The notes beneath the pieces were generated by a model. That model saw nothing but the letters and a program-made list of their open reading frames with translations, ran no database searches and was not told the origin of the DNA. Below, piece by piece: positions 41,841 through 50,406 of a DNA stretch of 64,000 bases. The DNA is taken from positions 35,771-99,770 of the forward strand of contig NZ_LZJR01000128.1 in assembly GCF_001667925.1 (NCBI RefSeq). The letters are read 5' to 3'. Source of the stretch: Mycobacterium sp. E2479 (lineage in GTDB: Bacteria > Actinomycetota > Actinomycetes > Mycobacteriales > Mycobacteriaceae). A program made the position numbers and the translations under genes. The stretch's first letter is position 1. Each line of letters starts with the position of its first letter.

Positions 41841-42683
41841 TCAGCCGGCCGATGGATCAGTGGACCGCGGACGAAACCCCGAATGCGCGATCGCGACGGA
41901 CACCCCGGTACCGATCGGCCCGTTCGCGTCCACCACGACCGCCGAGCCGCTGGCCACCCCGTCGTGACTGTGGTGCGTCAGCGAGGCCAGCCCGATGTGG
42001 TCGCCCGCGGGCGGTCGGGTGAGCGTAAGGGTGTAGTCGACGTTGATGAATTGCAGGGAGTTGGTGCCCCAGTTGGCAATCGAAGCCGTGATGTCACCAG
42101 CCATCGCCGCGCGAGTGAAGGCGGTGAGTGGTTCCTCGTCGATCAATGGGCGTGTCTCGTGTATCCATGTGTATTTCGGGCCGTCCGTCTGAGGCCAGTC
42201 CGGATCGGGGTTCTGTGCCTCGGAACCCCAGTTGTAGGTCCGCATGAACAGCGTGGAATAGGTCTCGTCCAGCGGGATCGGTGGCATCTGCACCGGCGGT
42301 GACCAGATGTGCCCCTCGGGCTGCCTGCCGCGGCGCAAAAACAATGCGCTCGCCTGTGCGACCGGGGCGCCGTCCTGGATGATCACGGCTTCGATCAGCC
42401 GTAATCGGCGCCGGTCCTGCACCACCTGGGTGTGCACCTCGAGGGGCGCCAGTGCGGTTGGGCGTGGCAGGTCGACCGTCAACCGCGCCGGTTGCAGTTG
42501 CGCATCGTGAGCAGCGTCCTCGACCGCCCACGCCAACAGTCCGCCGACCACGTGGCCGCTCAGCGATGGACCCCATCCCCCGCGCGCGATTCTGGTTGGC
42601 AGGAAATGATTTTCGTCGCGCACGAAGTACGGCATCGGTTCCGCCCATTGAGCTTCATCCGGCACGATATCGGGCTCGGCCAC
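41841..42683 (-). CDS. Acyl-CoA thioesterase-like (double hotdog) protein
   Basis: A 280-residue TesB-like protein. The first hotdog carries ARGGWGPSLSGHVVGGLLAWAVEDAA and LTVDLPRPTALAPLEVHTQVVQDRRRLRLIEAVI; the second ends with INVDYTLTLTRPPAGDHIGLASLTHHSHDGVASGSAVVVDANGPIGTGVSVAI. The GTG at 42683 follows GGAGGGG. It is upstream of, and 12 bp from, the acyl-CoA synthetase gene. Hydrolysis of acyl-CoA is the family role; substrate chain is unknown. Confidence 0.8.
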   Translation of the reverse strand: MAEPDIVPDEAQWAEPMPYFVRDENHFLPTRIARGGWGPSLSGHVVGGLLAWAVEDAAHDAQLQPARLTVDLPRPTALAPLEVHTQVVQDRRRLRLIEAVIIQDGAPVAQASALFLRRGRQPEGHIWSPPVQMPPIPLDETYSTLFMRTYNWGSEAQNPDPDWPQTDGPKYTWIHETRPLIDEEPLTAFTRAAMAGDITASIANWGTNSLQFINVDYTLTLTRPPAGDHIGLASLTHHSHDGVASGSAVVVDANGPIGTGVSVAIAHSGFRPRSTDPSAG

Positions 42684-42794
42684 TGCATGCCCCTCCGTGT
42701 GATGGGATTGCGGGCTCTGCTGAGGACCGCAACTGTGAATGTTACAGTTGCGCTTCCAGTCGCTGGGTACGCACCGTCGCGACACCCCCGACGC

Positions 42795-43520
42795 TCAGCC
42801 GATTGCGGCGCCCACCAGATGGCCGATCAGGTAGGTGATCGCCAACGCAAGACTGCCGCCTATGGCGTTGCGCAGCACCGCACGGCCCTTCGGCGCGCCG
42901 CCCAGTCCGGCCGAGACCGCCCCGGTGATCACCAGCGCCGTGAGTACCGCGACGACGGTGACCGGGACTCGCCACGTCGTCGGCGGGACCAGGATTGCGA
43001 TCAACGGCAACAGTGCCCCAATCGCGAACGAGAGCGCCGACGACGATGCCGCCTGCCAGGGATTCGTCAACTCCTCGGGGTTGATGCCCAGTTCGACCTC
43101 GGCATGGGCGAGCAGCGGATTGTGGTCGGTGAGTTCCTCGGCCACGGTGCGAGCGGTGGCCGGCGTCAGGCCTTTCCCCTCGTAGAGCGTGGCGAGCTCG
43201 TCCAATTCGGCGACGGGATCCTCGCGCAATTCGCGGCGCTCCTGGCGCAAGAGGGCCTTCTCCGTGTCGCGCTGGGTGCTGACGGAGACGTACTCGCCCA
43301 GCGCCATCGACACTGCGCCCGCGACCAGTCCGGCGCTGCCGGCGGTGAGTATCGGGGCACGATCGACGGTGGCCGCCGCGACCCCCACGACGATGCCCGC
43401 GGTTGAGACGATCCCGTCATTGGCGCCCAGGACGCCCGCGCGCAACCAATTCAGCTTCGACGACACCGAACCGACGTGGGGTTCGTGCGGATGTGACGCA
43501 GTCGACACGGCCGCAACCAT
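42795..43520 (-). CDS. VIT1/CCC1-family metal transporter
   Basis: A 241-residue membrane protein. The N-terminal LNWLRAGVLGANDGIVSTAGIVVGVAAA and GLVAGAVSMALGEYVSVSTQRDTEKALLRQERRELRE are the VIT family signatures, followed by a cytosolic acidic helical insertion and three C-terminal helices. Bacterial relatives export Fe2+ or Mn2+. It ends 112 bp upstream of the thioesterase start on the same strand and diverges from the Gly/Pro-rich protein across about 300 bp, in which I saw no gene. Confidence 0.88.
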   Translation of the reverse strand: MVAAVSTASHPHEPHVGSVSSKLNWLRAGVLGANDGIVSTAGIVVGVAAATVDRAPILTAGSAGLVAGAVSMALGEYVSVSTQRDTEKALLRQERRELREDPVAELDELATLYEGKGLTPATARTVAEELTDHNPLLAHAEVELGINPEELTNPWQAASSSALSFAIGALLPLIAILVPPTTWRVPVTVVAVLTALVITGAVSAGLGGAPKGRAVLRNAIGGSLALAITYLIGHLVGAAIG

Positions 43521-43820
43521 ATAGAGGAAAACCCCGCCGGACTAGCCAACGAAGCCTTGCCAAACACGTCCGCGTGCCGCCCGACGACAGCGTCGATCCG
43601 CCGTCAAGAAGCTGGTAATGAAGCTGGGGCGGCCACGGGGCGTCTGGACGAGCTTGGCTGCGACATGCACGACATTGCAACGTTCGTTGGACGGCCGCCA
43701 AAAGTTCTGCACGGGCGAGTCACAGCTGATCCATAGAAAGCCTATTTAGCGTCGGGATTGTAAGGGGGGTGTTCCAAGGAACTTCCTTGTACGTAATCCC
43801 TAGTGGATAGGTGAAGAATT

Positions 43821-44510
43821 ATGAAGTTGAAGCAACTTGTCGGAGGGGTGACCATCGCCGGAGCGCTCAGCGCTGCGGCCTTGGGAATGGGCGCCGGGTT
43901 CGCCAACGCTGCTCCCGGTGCACCACAGCCTCCGGGTGGTCACGGCGCCTCGCCTGCGGGTGGTCCTGGCGGTAACCATGGCGGGCCGGCTCCTGCCGGT
44001 CCCAATGATCCCGGCGGTCCCGGCGGGCCCGGTGGTCCGGGTGGTCCTGGTGGACCGCATGGCGGCCCAGGTGGACCCGGCGGTCCCGCGGAGCACCCCG
44101 GTGGCCCAGGTGGTCCTGGCGGTCCCGCGGAACAGCCAGGTGGTCCCGGCGGTCCCGCGGAGCACCCCGGCGGCCCCGGTGGACCCGCTGATCGCCCCGG
44201 CGGCCCGAGCGGTCCGGGCGATCACCCCGGTGCCCCCAACGGATTCGGTGGACCCGATCCTCACCCTGGCGGTCCGTGGCACGGAGATGCCCAGCGTGGT
44301 TACTTCCACGGGGCGCCGTGGGGCGAGGGGCCCGGCCCGTGGGGGCCGGGTGCGCCGCCCCGGCCGGCGTGGGATCGACCGCTACCGCCACCCGGTGGGC
44401 ACTGGGACTACGGCCCGATCAACTACTGGGGCTACCAGGAAACCCCAATCTGGGATCCTGGGTTCAACCAGTGGGGCTTCTGGCTCTTCGGAGTGTGGAT
44501 CCCGCTGTGA
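43821..44510 (+). CDS. Secreted Gly/Pro-rich collagen-like protein
   Basis: A 229-residue exported protein. Residues 1-31 are a signal peptide (VTIAGALSAAALGMGAGFANA). About residues 40-150 are a GGP repeat tract (GGPGGPGGP, with PAEHPGGP and PAEQPGGP units), and the C-terminus is aromatic-rich (WDYGPINYWGYQETPIWDPGFNQWGFWLFG). Low-complexity GGP proteins are frequent in mycobacterial envelopes; no function is assigned. A perfect hairpin follows the stop by about ten bases. A second GGP protein lies 1.5 kb away. Confidence 0.8.
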   Translation: MKLKQLVGGVTIAGALSAAALGMGAGFANAAPGAPQPPGGHGASPAGGPGGNHGGPAPAGPNDPGGPGGPGGPGGPGGPHGGPGGPGGPAEHPGGPGGPGGPAEQPGGPGGPAEHPGGPGGPADRPGGPSGPGDHPGAPNGFGGPDPHPGGPWHGDAQRGYFHGAPWGEGPGPWGPGAPPRPAWDRPLPPPGGHWDYGPINYWGYQETPIWDPGFNQWGFWLFGVWIPL

Positions 44511-44519
44511 TCGATAGCT

Positions 44520-44561
44520 GACAAGACGCCCGCTTCGCCAATCGGCGAAGCGGGCGTTGTC
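44520..44561. terminator. Strong hairpin terminator
   Basis: ACGCCCGCTTCGCC (44526-44539) pairs perfectly with GGCGAAGCGGGCGT (44544-44557) around AATC, and GACA/TGTC extend the stem. It follows the Gly/Pro-rich gene and faces the convergent methyltransferase gene, so it may act in both directions. There is no long U-tract. Confidence 0.85.
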
Positions 44562-44605
44562 GCTATATGCGATGGCGCCGAGCGGCTTCACGCCCCATGC
44601 CGGCT

Positions 44606-45241
44606 CTAACTTTTGGTGCCGACCGTCAGCAAGTCGGACACCAGCGCCGTCCACACAGGTCGCGGGATCCGATATTGGTCCGTGATGACGAAGCCGGCCT
44701 CCTCGAACAACGTCCGCATCTCGGGCGCGGACGTGTTGTGCTGGGGCTTCCATCGAGAGTTCGCGGATGACTGCAGCCGCGGTTGCCTCGTGCTCAGCGC
44801 CGAGACGGCCACCAGACCGCCCGGAGCCAGCACACGGTGGAATTCACGCAACGCCGCCGGTTGATCGAAGAAGTGGAAGGCCGAGGTCGTCACGACCGCA
44901 TCGAGGGCGCCGTCGTCGAACGGAAGCCGCTCGGCCGGACCGCGCATCCAGTGCACCCGATCCGATCGGGCACGAGCCTGGCCGAGCATGCCGTCGGACA
45001 TGTCGACGCCGTAGATCTCGTCGGGGTGTAGTTCACGCTCGATTCGGTCGGTCAAGATGCCTGTGCCGCAGGCTATATCAGCGATCTTGCGGGCGCCATG
45101 GTTGCGCAGCTGGGCAATCACCTCGTTGTGCGGCGGTCGGTATACCCACCGTTGCAAGAAGGGCAGATCGTAAGCCGGCGCGAGGAAACTCCACATCCGC
45201 GTGACGGCGTTGTTGAGCCCTCGTCGCTGCGGGGCGGTCAT
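44606..45241 (-). CDS. Class I SAM-dependent methyltransferase
   Basis: A 211-residue methyltransferase of the UbiE/Methyltransf_11 type. Motif I is IADIACGTGILT, the acidic loop is YGVDMSDGML, motif II is LPFDDGALDAVVTTSAFHFF and motif III is LREFHRVLAPGGLVAVSAL. Its ATG overlaps the stop of a truncated methyltransferase fragment (ATGA). The N-terminal PAYDLPFLQRWVYRPPHNEVI suggests small-molecule or lipid methylation, but the substrate is unknown. Confidence 0.85.
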   Translation of the reverse strand: MTAPQRRGLNNAVTRMWSFLAPAYDLPFLQRWVYRPPHNEVIAQLRNHGARKIADIACGTGILTDRIERELHPDEIYGVDMSDGMLGQARARSDRVHWMRGPAERLPFDDGALDAVVTTSAFHFFDQPAALREFHRVLAPGGLVAVSALSTRQPRLQSSANSRWKPQHNTSAPEMRTLFEEAGFVITDQYRIPRPVWTALVSDLLTVGTKS

Positions 45242-45630
45242 CTGCTCAGCACCGAGGCGTAGTAGATGGTGTCGGCCACCGATACGGAGTCGTTGGTCTG
45301 CGGAATCGCATCGAGACCGGATTCGGCCAACAGCTCACTCATCCGGATGCTGTCCGAACGCCAACCCAGGTTGTCCAGATAGACGGCGACGTCGTTGCGC
45401 TCGCCCTGGTAGCCGAGCTCGCCGAATTCCAGGTCGAAGCCGTGCTCTCGCCACTTCGCGGTGGCCCTGCTCATCATCTCGTGGGCTTTCTCGGTGTCTA
45501 CCTCTGACATGTCCGGAATAGCTTCGCACGCCAGCCTGCTGCCGTCCGCGCTGAGTGCGGTGATGTTGTCCAACAGACGATCTTGCGCCTCCGGCGGCAA
45601 ATACCCGAAGAGTCCCTCCGCGGTTCCCAT
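45238..45630 (-). pseudogene. C-terminal remnant of a TIGR00027/LCMT-type SAM methyltransferase
   Basis: An open frame of 130 residues matching only the second half of a family that is normally about 300 residues: TAEGLFGYLPPEAQDRLLDNITALSADGSRLACE, then the GLGYQGERNDVAVYLDNLGW-like segment. The N-terminal SAM-binding half (with its GxGxx motif) is absent; upstream lies a GGP secreted gene. The 3' end still overlaps the next methyltransferase start by four bases, so the fragment may be translated although it cannot bind SAM by itself. It is a remnant or has a secondary role. Confidence 0.7.
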
Positions 45631-45689
45631 GTGCCGGCGCCCAGCTGGTTCGCCGGCCGAATGTCGCGTTGCCGCCGGATGGCGGATTC

Positions 45690-45971
45690 CTAGCGCGGTC
45701 CGGGGTGTCCGGGGCCCGCCGGTCCCGCCGGTCCCCCGGGCCCACCAGGTCCACCCGGTCCCCCGGGTCCACCCGGGCCCCCGGGTCCGCCCGGGCCGTT
45801 AGCGAGCGGGGCCAAGAACACACACTCATTCAGATCGACGCTCCAGCCCCAACCGGGGGCGCATTCGCCGTCGGCGCGGCTGATCGCCGACGTGGTGAGC
45901 ACCGTCACCGGCAACCCGGCCAACGCGAAAGCCACCGCGCCGATCACACAACTCCGCAGGTAATGTCTCAT
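45690..45971 (-). CDS. Small secreted protein with C-terminal GGP repeats
   Basis: A 93-residue exported protein. The ATG at 45971 follows GAGGT and starts a signal peptide (YLRSCVIGAVAFALAGLPVTVLTTSA). The short mature region has two Cys (GECAPGWGWSVDLNECVFLAPLANG), a pattern seen in mycobacterial secreted proteins, followed by about nine GGP units. The repeat DNA is strongly biased and prone to slippage. It sits just upstream of the truncated methyltransferase gene. Confidence 0.75.
   Translation of the reverse strand: MRHYLRSCVIGAVAFALAGLPVTVLTTSAISRADGECAPGWGWSVDLNECVFLAPLANGPGGPGGPGGPGGPGGPGGPGGPAGPAGPGHPGPR
45710..45800. repeat. Short tandem GGP-coding repeat
   Basis: A run of 9-bp units related to GGCCCGGGT/GGACCGGGG on the coding (minus) strand encodes consecutive Gly-Gly-Pro. 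It is a protein-coding microsatellite-like tract and a probable site of replication slippage between strains. Confidence 0.7.
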
Positions 45972-46102
45972 CGCCGACCTCACTTCATCGTTCGGGGCGT
46001 GATGGTCGCATCCGGCCCAACACCCGCGCCCATCATTGTGCGGCAATAAACCCGTTGAGGTGCTCGATTGGCGGGCATGGACGCCGTTGGCGTGCCGTGT
46101 CT

Positions 46103-46534
46103 TCAGTCGGTGACCAATTCGAAGACCGGGATGAGCCGATCGGTGCGTTGCTGATATTCGCCGAACCCGGGGGCGCGCTCGACCACCACCGGATAGATCG
46201 AATCCCGTTGGTCACGCGACAATTCGCGCGCGGTCGCGGGCTTCGCGGGTTCCGAGCCGATCTCGACAGACACGCGAGGGTTGGCGCGAATGTTGTGTAC
46301 CCAGCTGGGGTTGTTGTCCCGGCCCGCCGCGGAGCCGACGACATAAATTTTGCCGTCGATATCGAAGTAGGCGACCGGGTTGACCCGTTGGGCGCCGCTT
46401 CGCGCACCAGTCGAAGTCAGCAGCAGCAGCGGGAAACCCTCGAATTGCCCGCCGACTTTTCCGCCATTGCGGCGGAACTCTTCGATGTTCTGCTCGTTGA
46501 ACTCCCGTTCCGGGCTCAACGCGTCGTCAGCCAT
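46103..46534 (-). CDS. Ddn-type F420-dependent nitroreductase-family protein
   Basis: A 143-residue split-beta-barrel protein of the deazaflavin-dependent nitroreductase family. Typical segments are NEQNIEEFRRNGGKVGG, LLLLTSTGARSGAQRVNPVAYF, and YVVGSAAGRDNNPSWVHNIRANPRVSVEIG. Ddn relatives bind F420H2 and reduce quinones or nitroimidazoles; this protein lacks an evident membrane-anchoring N-terminus. The ATG at 46534 gives the usual N-terminus; longer frames do not fit. The 76 bp up to the DUF3060 gene stop carry no feature. Confidence 0.88.
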   Translation of the reverse strand: MADDALSPEREFNEQNIEEFRRNGGKVGGQFEGFPLLLLTSTGARSGAQRVNPVAYFDIDGKIYVVGSAAGRDNNPSWVHNIRANPRVSVEIGSEPAKPATARELSRDQRDSIYPVVVERAPGFGEYQQRTDRLIPVFELVTD

Positions 46535-46610
46535 CTCGCCATCGTGGCACGCTGCGCGACTGTCCGCCACCGTCGCTGGACTTAGGCTGTGCGGCAAGAT
46601 TATTCGACTC

Positions 46611-47102
46611 TCACCCGCCGCTGGCCGGCAGCGCTTGTATGCCGGCGGGGCCCACGATGCTGTTGCTCCCGCTCGGGTTGCTGATTTGCGGAAACGCTCC
46701 ACCCGGCCCTTGCTGCCAGGTGATGTGGTTGCCCGAACCGCTGGCCTTGATGATGGCGACCGTCTGCAGGTTCACCGTGTTAGCAGAGCCGCTGACATCG
46801 ACCTCGCCACACGACCCGGTCAAGGTGACGTTGGAGTCGATGCTCACGACATTGATCGGAGACTGATTCCCGCAGTCATAGGCGACGGTCGCGACGCTCT
46901 TGTCGATTTTTGCGGGTGCGACGTCAAGGGGCGCAGGCCAGCGTCCCACCGGGGAAGCGACCACCCCCGCGGGCGAAGTCGCGGCACCCCCCATCAGCAC
47001 GATGCCCGCTATCGGCGCATGGTCGCCCGGCGCCGCGCCGGCAGCCCCGCCGAGGATTACCGTCGCCGCAATGAAGGGTGCCCGAATCATCATCGCGGAC
47101 AT
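46611..47102 (-). CDS. DUF3060-containing secreted protein
   Basis: A 163-residue protein with a hydrophobic N-terminus (APFIAATVILGGAAGAAPG) and a C-terminal domain built of short beta repeats: SPINVVSIDSNVTLTGSCGEVDVSGSANTVNLQTV and IIKASGSGNHITW. DUF3060 forms a small beta-helix-like structure in mycobacterial envelope proteins. It has two Cys (DCGN, SCGE) that may form a disulfide. Function unknown; it may not be cotranscribed with the Ddn gene. Confidence 0.75.
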   Translation of the reverse strand: MSAMMIRAPFIAATVILGGAAGAAPGDHAPIAGIVLMGGAATSPAGVVASPVGRWPAPLDVAPAKIDKSVATVAYDCGNQSPINVVSIDSNVTLTGSCGEVDVSGSANTVNLQTVAIIKASGSGNHITWQQGPGGAFPQISNPSGSNSIVGPAGIQALPASGG

Positions 47103-47309
47103 ATAGATTCAGTCCTTCGAATTGGCCCACTGTGAGGCGTTAACGCTAGCGCGTCTCCGCCGTGCTTGTGAACCCGACAGCGATCCACCAAAGCTGGTCA
47201 GCCAGCTGGCCGCAACGCGTCACCGCTGCCTGTGAGCGCGGCATCCCGGCAACGCACTCCGCGTACGGGCAAAAATCACCAAGCGGCGAACATGACTTTC
47301 GCCGGTGTG

Positions 47310-47636
47310 TCACTGCCCCGCTGTCGGCGCTGCGGGTTCGATGGTGGTCAGTTCGGTGAGGCCGCTGACCTTGAGGACTGGGATCAGGACGGGGTGCGCG
47401 ACCAGCTCGATCCGATCGGCGTTAGCGGCCAAGGCATTGATGGCCGCGCTGTCCAGGTACTCCACCGCGCTGAGGTCGACGAGCAACGCTCCGTCGCCGC
47501 CGGTGGCCTCGGTCGCGGCGCTGGCCAAGGCCTGACTGAACGCGTCGATATTGCTCAGGTCGATTTCCCCTGCGGCGACCAGCACGAATTTCCCGTCGCT
47601 GCCGCGCGCGGTGTCGAGCGTGAGCGGGGTGGTCAT
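47310..47636 (-). CDS. STAS-domain anti-sigma factor antagonist
   Basis: A 108-residue single STAS domain. The phosphorylatable Ser should be in LVDLSAVEYLDSAAINALAA (DSA motif), and the N-terminal GKFVLVAAGEIDLSNIDAF is typical. Such proteins bind and relieve anti-sigma kinases and are dephosphorylated by SpoIIE/RsbU-type phosphatases. The ATG overlaps the stop of the GAF-SpoIIE-HATPase gene by one base (TGATG), so both are co-translated as one partner-switch module. Confidence 0.88.
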   Translation of the reverse strand: MTTPLTLDTARGSDGKFVLVAAGEIDLSNIDAFSQALASAATEATGGDGALLVDLSAVEYLDSAAINALAANADRIELVAHPVLIPVLKVSGLTELTTIEPAAPTAGQ

Positions 47637-50206
47637 CAGATGATCCTCGTAGATAGATGGACGGTGGTGCCATCGGTATCCGGACGTATGTCGACATCGC
47701 GCATGAGGCTTCGCATCAGCGGGATGCCCCGGCCGCGATGAGGATACGAAGCCGGTTGCGGAGCCTTCCACGAGCCGGTGTCGGTGATGGTCAACTCGAG
47801 CTCGTCACCGAGTGCGATCGCGCCCAGACGAATTGTGCCCTGCGGTCTATGGCGATGACCGTGCTCGATGGCATTCGCGACGGCTTCCCCGGCGGCGACG
47901 AGCACGTTCAGGGCTTGATCGGGGTCCAACCGGGCCCGGGTCAACCAGTTGCGCAGGGCAGTACGGGTGGGCGCGAGTTGGCTGACGTCTGCGGGAAACG
48001 TCAGCTCCAACGGGGCCGGGTGGCGGTAGAGCAGCAGCACAACGTCGTCCTGGTATCCGCTGTGCGGCGCGAGACGGGACATGACCTGGTTCGCCACGTC
48101 CTCCAGTCTCAAGGCGCGGGAATCCTGCGCGACGGCCGCGACGCGGGAGATGCCATGGTCGAGCGGAACCCGGCGACGTTCGACTAGGCCGTCGGTGTAG
48201 AGCAACAGCGTCGAACGTGCCGGGATGGTGACACGGGCTTCCGGGCGAATCCAGTTTCCTCGTATCCCCAAGGCGATCGTGTGGCCATCGTCGAGAATCT
48301 CGGTGCTGCCGTCTCCATGTACCAGGATGGGCGGCGGATGACCGGCACTCGAGTAGACCAATTCACCCGTCTCGGGGGTAAGCACCGCACACACCGCGGT
48401 GGTGCACTGCGCGCCGGGCAGCCGCGCGGCAAAGCGGTCCATCCCCGCGAGAGCCGCACCGGGACTTGGGTTTTCGAACAGCAGCGCGCGGCAGGCACTG
48501 CGTACCTGGCCCATCACGCTGGCGGCGGCCAGGCCATGGCCGACGCAGTCGCCGACGATCAACGCGATGCGTCCATCGTCCAGCTCGACGATGTCGTACC
48601 AGTCACCGCCGACCTGGAGGGGCCGAGTCGCGGCCTGATAACGCACAGCGAAACCGTCGGGCAGATCGGAGGGGCCCAGGATCGCGTGCTGCAGCGCCAG
48701 CGCGGTCTCGCGCTGCTGATCTACCTGGTACACCCGCTGCAAACCTTGGCCGAGGCGGGCGGCCAGGACGGTGAGCAAGGTCTGGTCCTCGAGGGTGAAT
48801 GGGCGCTGGGCGATCAGGTCCATCCATACGACCAGCACGCCTTCGGGGTGCTGCAGCGCAATGCCCGCGGTTCCGGGCTGCGCCGCATGGGGGGTGAGCA
48901 GGTCGCCGTCGCGCAAAGCGCCGAGCACCTCCTGCATGGGCGGCGGCAAATCGTCCCACTGCGCAGACTCGCCCACCGATACCACCCGCGGTGCGCCGAA
49001 AACGGTTCCGGTGGAGGGACTTTGGCTCGGGAAGGTGACGGCCAGAACGCGCCGCGCCCGCCAGAGCCGGCGCAGTTCCTCGGCGGCGGCCCGCACCGCG
49101 TCATCGACGGTGTCGGCTTGGGCCAATTCCTGGTTGAGCGCGTGTTCGCGGCCCGCCGCCAACGCCAAGGCGATCGCCGCGTGCCTTGCGAAGTCACTGA
49201 CCAGGTCGAGGTAATCGTTACCGAACGCGGGCTGGTGCGGGTCACGTGCGACGGCGATGACTCCGAGCACGACTTCGTCCGCGATCAGCGGCATGACGAT
49301 CGCGGAGCGTTCGCCGACGTCGGTGAAGCCCTCGATCGGGTATTGAAAGGAATCGGTGATCAGCGGGATGCCGCGGCGGGCCACGCCCCCGGTGGTCGAA
49401 CCGTCCATCGGAACTTGTCGTCCGATTACCTCCGAGGAATACCGGCCCGCGGTCGCCGCGACAACCAGAGTGTCGACCTGGTCGACGGGCAAATCGGCCT
49501 CCCTGGGCACCAGCAGGATGGCCTGCTCAGCGCCGGCCAGCTCCAGCGCGCGGTTGACGATGAGCTGCAACGGCCCGGTCTGCGGGTCACCGGACAGCAA
49601 CGCGGTGGTGATCTCGCGGCTGGCCCTAGTCCATTTCGCCGCTTCGCGTTCGCGCTCGAAGAGCCGCGCGTTGTCGATGGCGGCGGCCGCCGCCGTGGCC
49701 ATGGCGCGCACGGCGCCTTCCTGCGTGTCGGAGAAGACCCGGCCTGGCCGGTCGTCGGCCAGGTACAGGCTGCCGAAGTTGGCCGCCCGCACGGTAATCG
49801 GGATGCCGAGCAGCGCATGCATCGGCGGTTCGTGTCCGGCCAGGTCGGCGGTGGCCGGATGGGTGCTCAGATCATCGATGCGCATGCCATCGCCCACCGG
49901 AAGATCGCCAAGCCGCCGGGCGGTCTCAACGTCGATTCCGGAATGCACGAAAGACACGAGCGCCCCGTCGGGGGCGCGGATACCCAGGGCGGCGTAGCGG
50001 GCTTCGGTCAGCTCCATCGCGGCATCGAGGACTCGACGCAGCGTCACGTCCAGGTCCAGATCGGAGCCGATCTCGACGATGACCCGCACGAGTTGTTCCA
50101 TCTGGTCGCGCGCCGCCACCAGCTCGTCGAGCTGATCATGCATCCGGCTCGCCAGGTCGCGCCGGCCCTGCCAGGTGAAAGCGGACTCGCCCTGGTCGCT
50201 GTCCAT
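47636..50206 (-). CDS. GAF-SpoIIE phosphatase-HATPase regulatory protein
   Basis: An 856-residue signalling protein with two clear GAF domains (about 40-190 and 215-360; MELTEARYAALGIR, GVIAVARDPHQPAFG), a further GAF-like region (about 365-515), a PP2C/SpoIIE phosphatase (about 545-730; GGDWYDIVELDDGRIALIVGDCVGHGLAAASVMG, YQDDVVLLLY) and a C-terminal RsbW-like HATPase (about 740-856; AGEAVANAIEHGHR, GRGIPLMRSLM). It combines phosphatase and anti-sigma-type kinase in one chain, with the STAS substrate encoded next. ATG 50206 is the likely start; a codon run from 50353 lacks a signal. It diverges from the giant gene. Confidence 0.88.
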   Translation of the reverse strand: MDSDQGESAFTWQGRRDLASRMHDQLDELVAARDQMEQLVRVIVEIGSDLDLDVTLRRVLDAAMELTEARYAALGIRAPDGALVSFVHSGIDVETARRLGDLPVGDGMRIDDLSTHPATADLAGHEPPMHALLGIPITVRAANFGSLYLADDRPGRVFSDTQEGAVRAMATAAAAAIDNARLFEREREAAKWTRASREITTALLSGDPQTGPLQLIVNRALELAGAEQAILLVPREADLPVDQVDTLVVAATAGRYSSEVIGRQVPMDGSTTGGVARRGIPLITDSFQYPIEGFTDVGERSAIVMPLIADEVVLGVIAVARDPHQPAFGNDYLDLVSDFARHAAIALALAAGREHALNQELAQADTVDDAVRAAAEELRRLWRARRVLAVTFPSQSPSTGTVFGAPRVVSVGESAQWDDLPPPMQEVLGALRDGDLLTPHAAQPGTAGIALQHPEGVLVVWMDLIAQRPFTLEDQTLLTVLAARLGQGLQRVYQVDQQRETALALQHAILGPSDLPDGFAVRYQAATRPLQVGGDWYDIVELDDGRIALIVGDCVGHGLAAASVMGQVRSACRALLFENPSPGAALAGMDRFAARLPGAQCTTAVCAVLTPETGELVYSSAGHPPPILVHGDGSTEILDDGHTIALGIRGNWIRPEARVTIPARSTLLLYTDGLVERRRVPLDHGISRVAAVAQDSRALRLEDVANQVMSRLAPHSGYQDDVVLLLYRHPAPLELTFPADVSQLAPTRTALRNWLTRARLDPDQALNVLVAAGEAVANAIEHGHRHRPQGTIRLGAIALGDELELTITDTGSWKAPQPASYPHRGRGIPLMRSLMRDVDIRPDTDGTTVHLSTRII

Positions 50207-50406
50207 AGATACCAACGGTAAACGGTCGGGCGAACGCGACTGTTCGGTATCTGGATGGGTCCAGCGCCACGGCGGCCGTTTCAGCCACTGATGGGCGAGC
50301 ACCGGCTCAATAGCTGGCCGCCATCCACCGAGGTCATGCAGCGTTGCTGGCACTCAATGAACTGCAGGCAGCGGGGCTTTACCCGATCTTGACCAGGTAT
50401 TGAATT

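Noticed and set aside
44020..44200. Regular short repeats suggestive of CRISPR or a VNTR
   Set aside because: They are 9-bp units coding for Gly-Gly-Pro inside a secreted protein; there are no spacers and no cas genes.
48281..50221. 646-codon plus-strand frame
   Set aside because: It is antisense to the GAF-SpoIIE-HATPase gene; the latter has clear phosphatase and kinase motifs.
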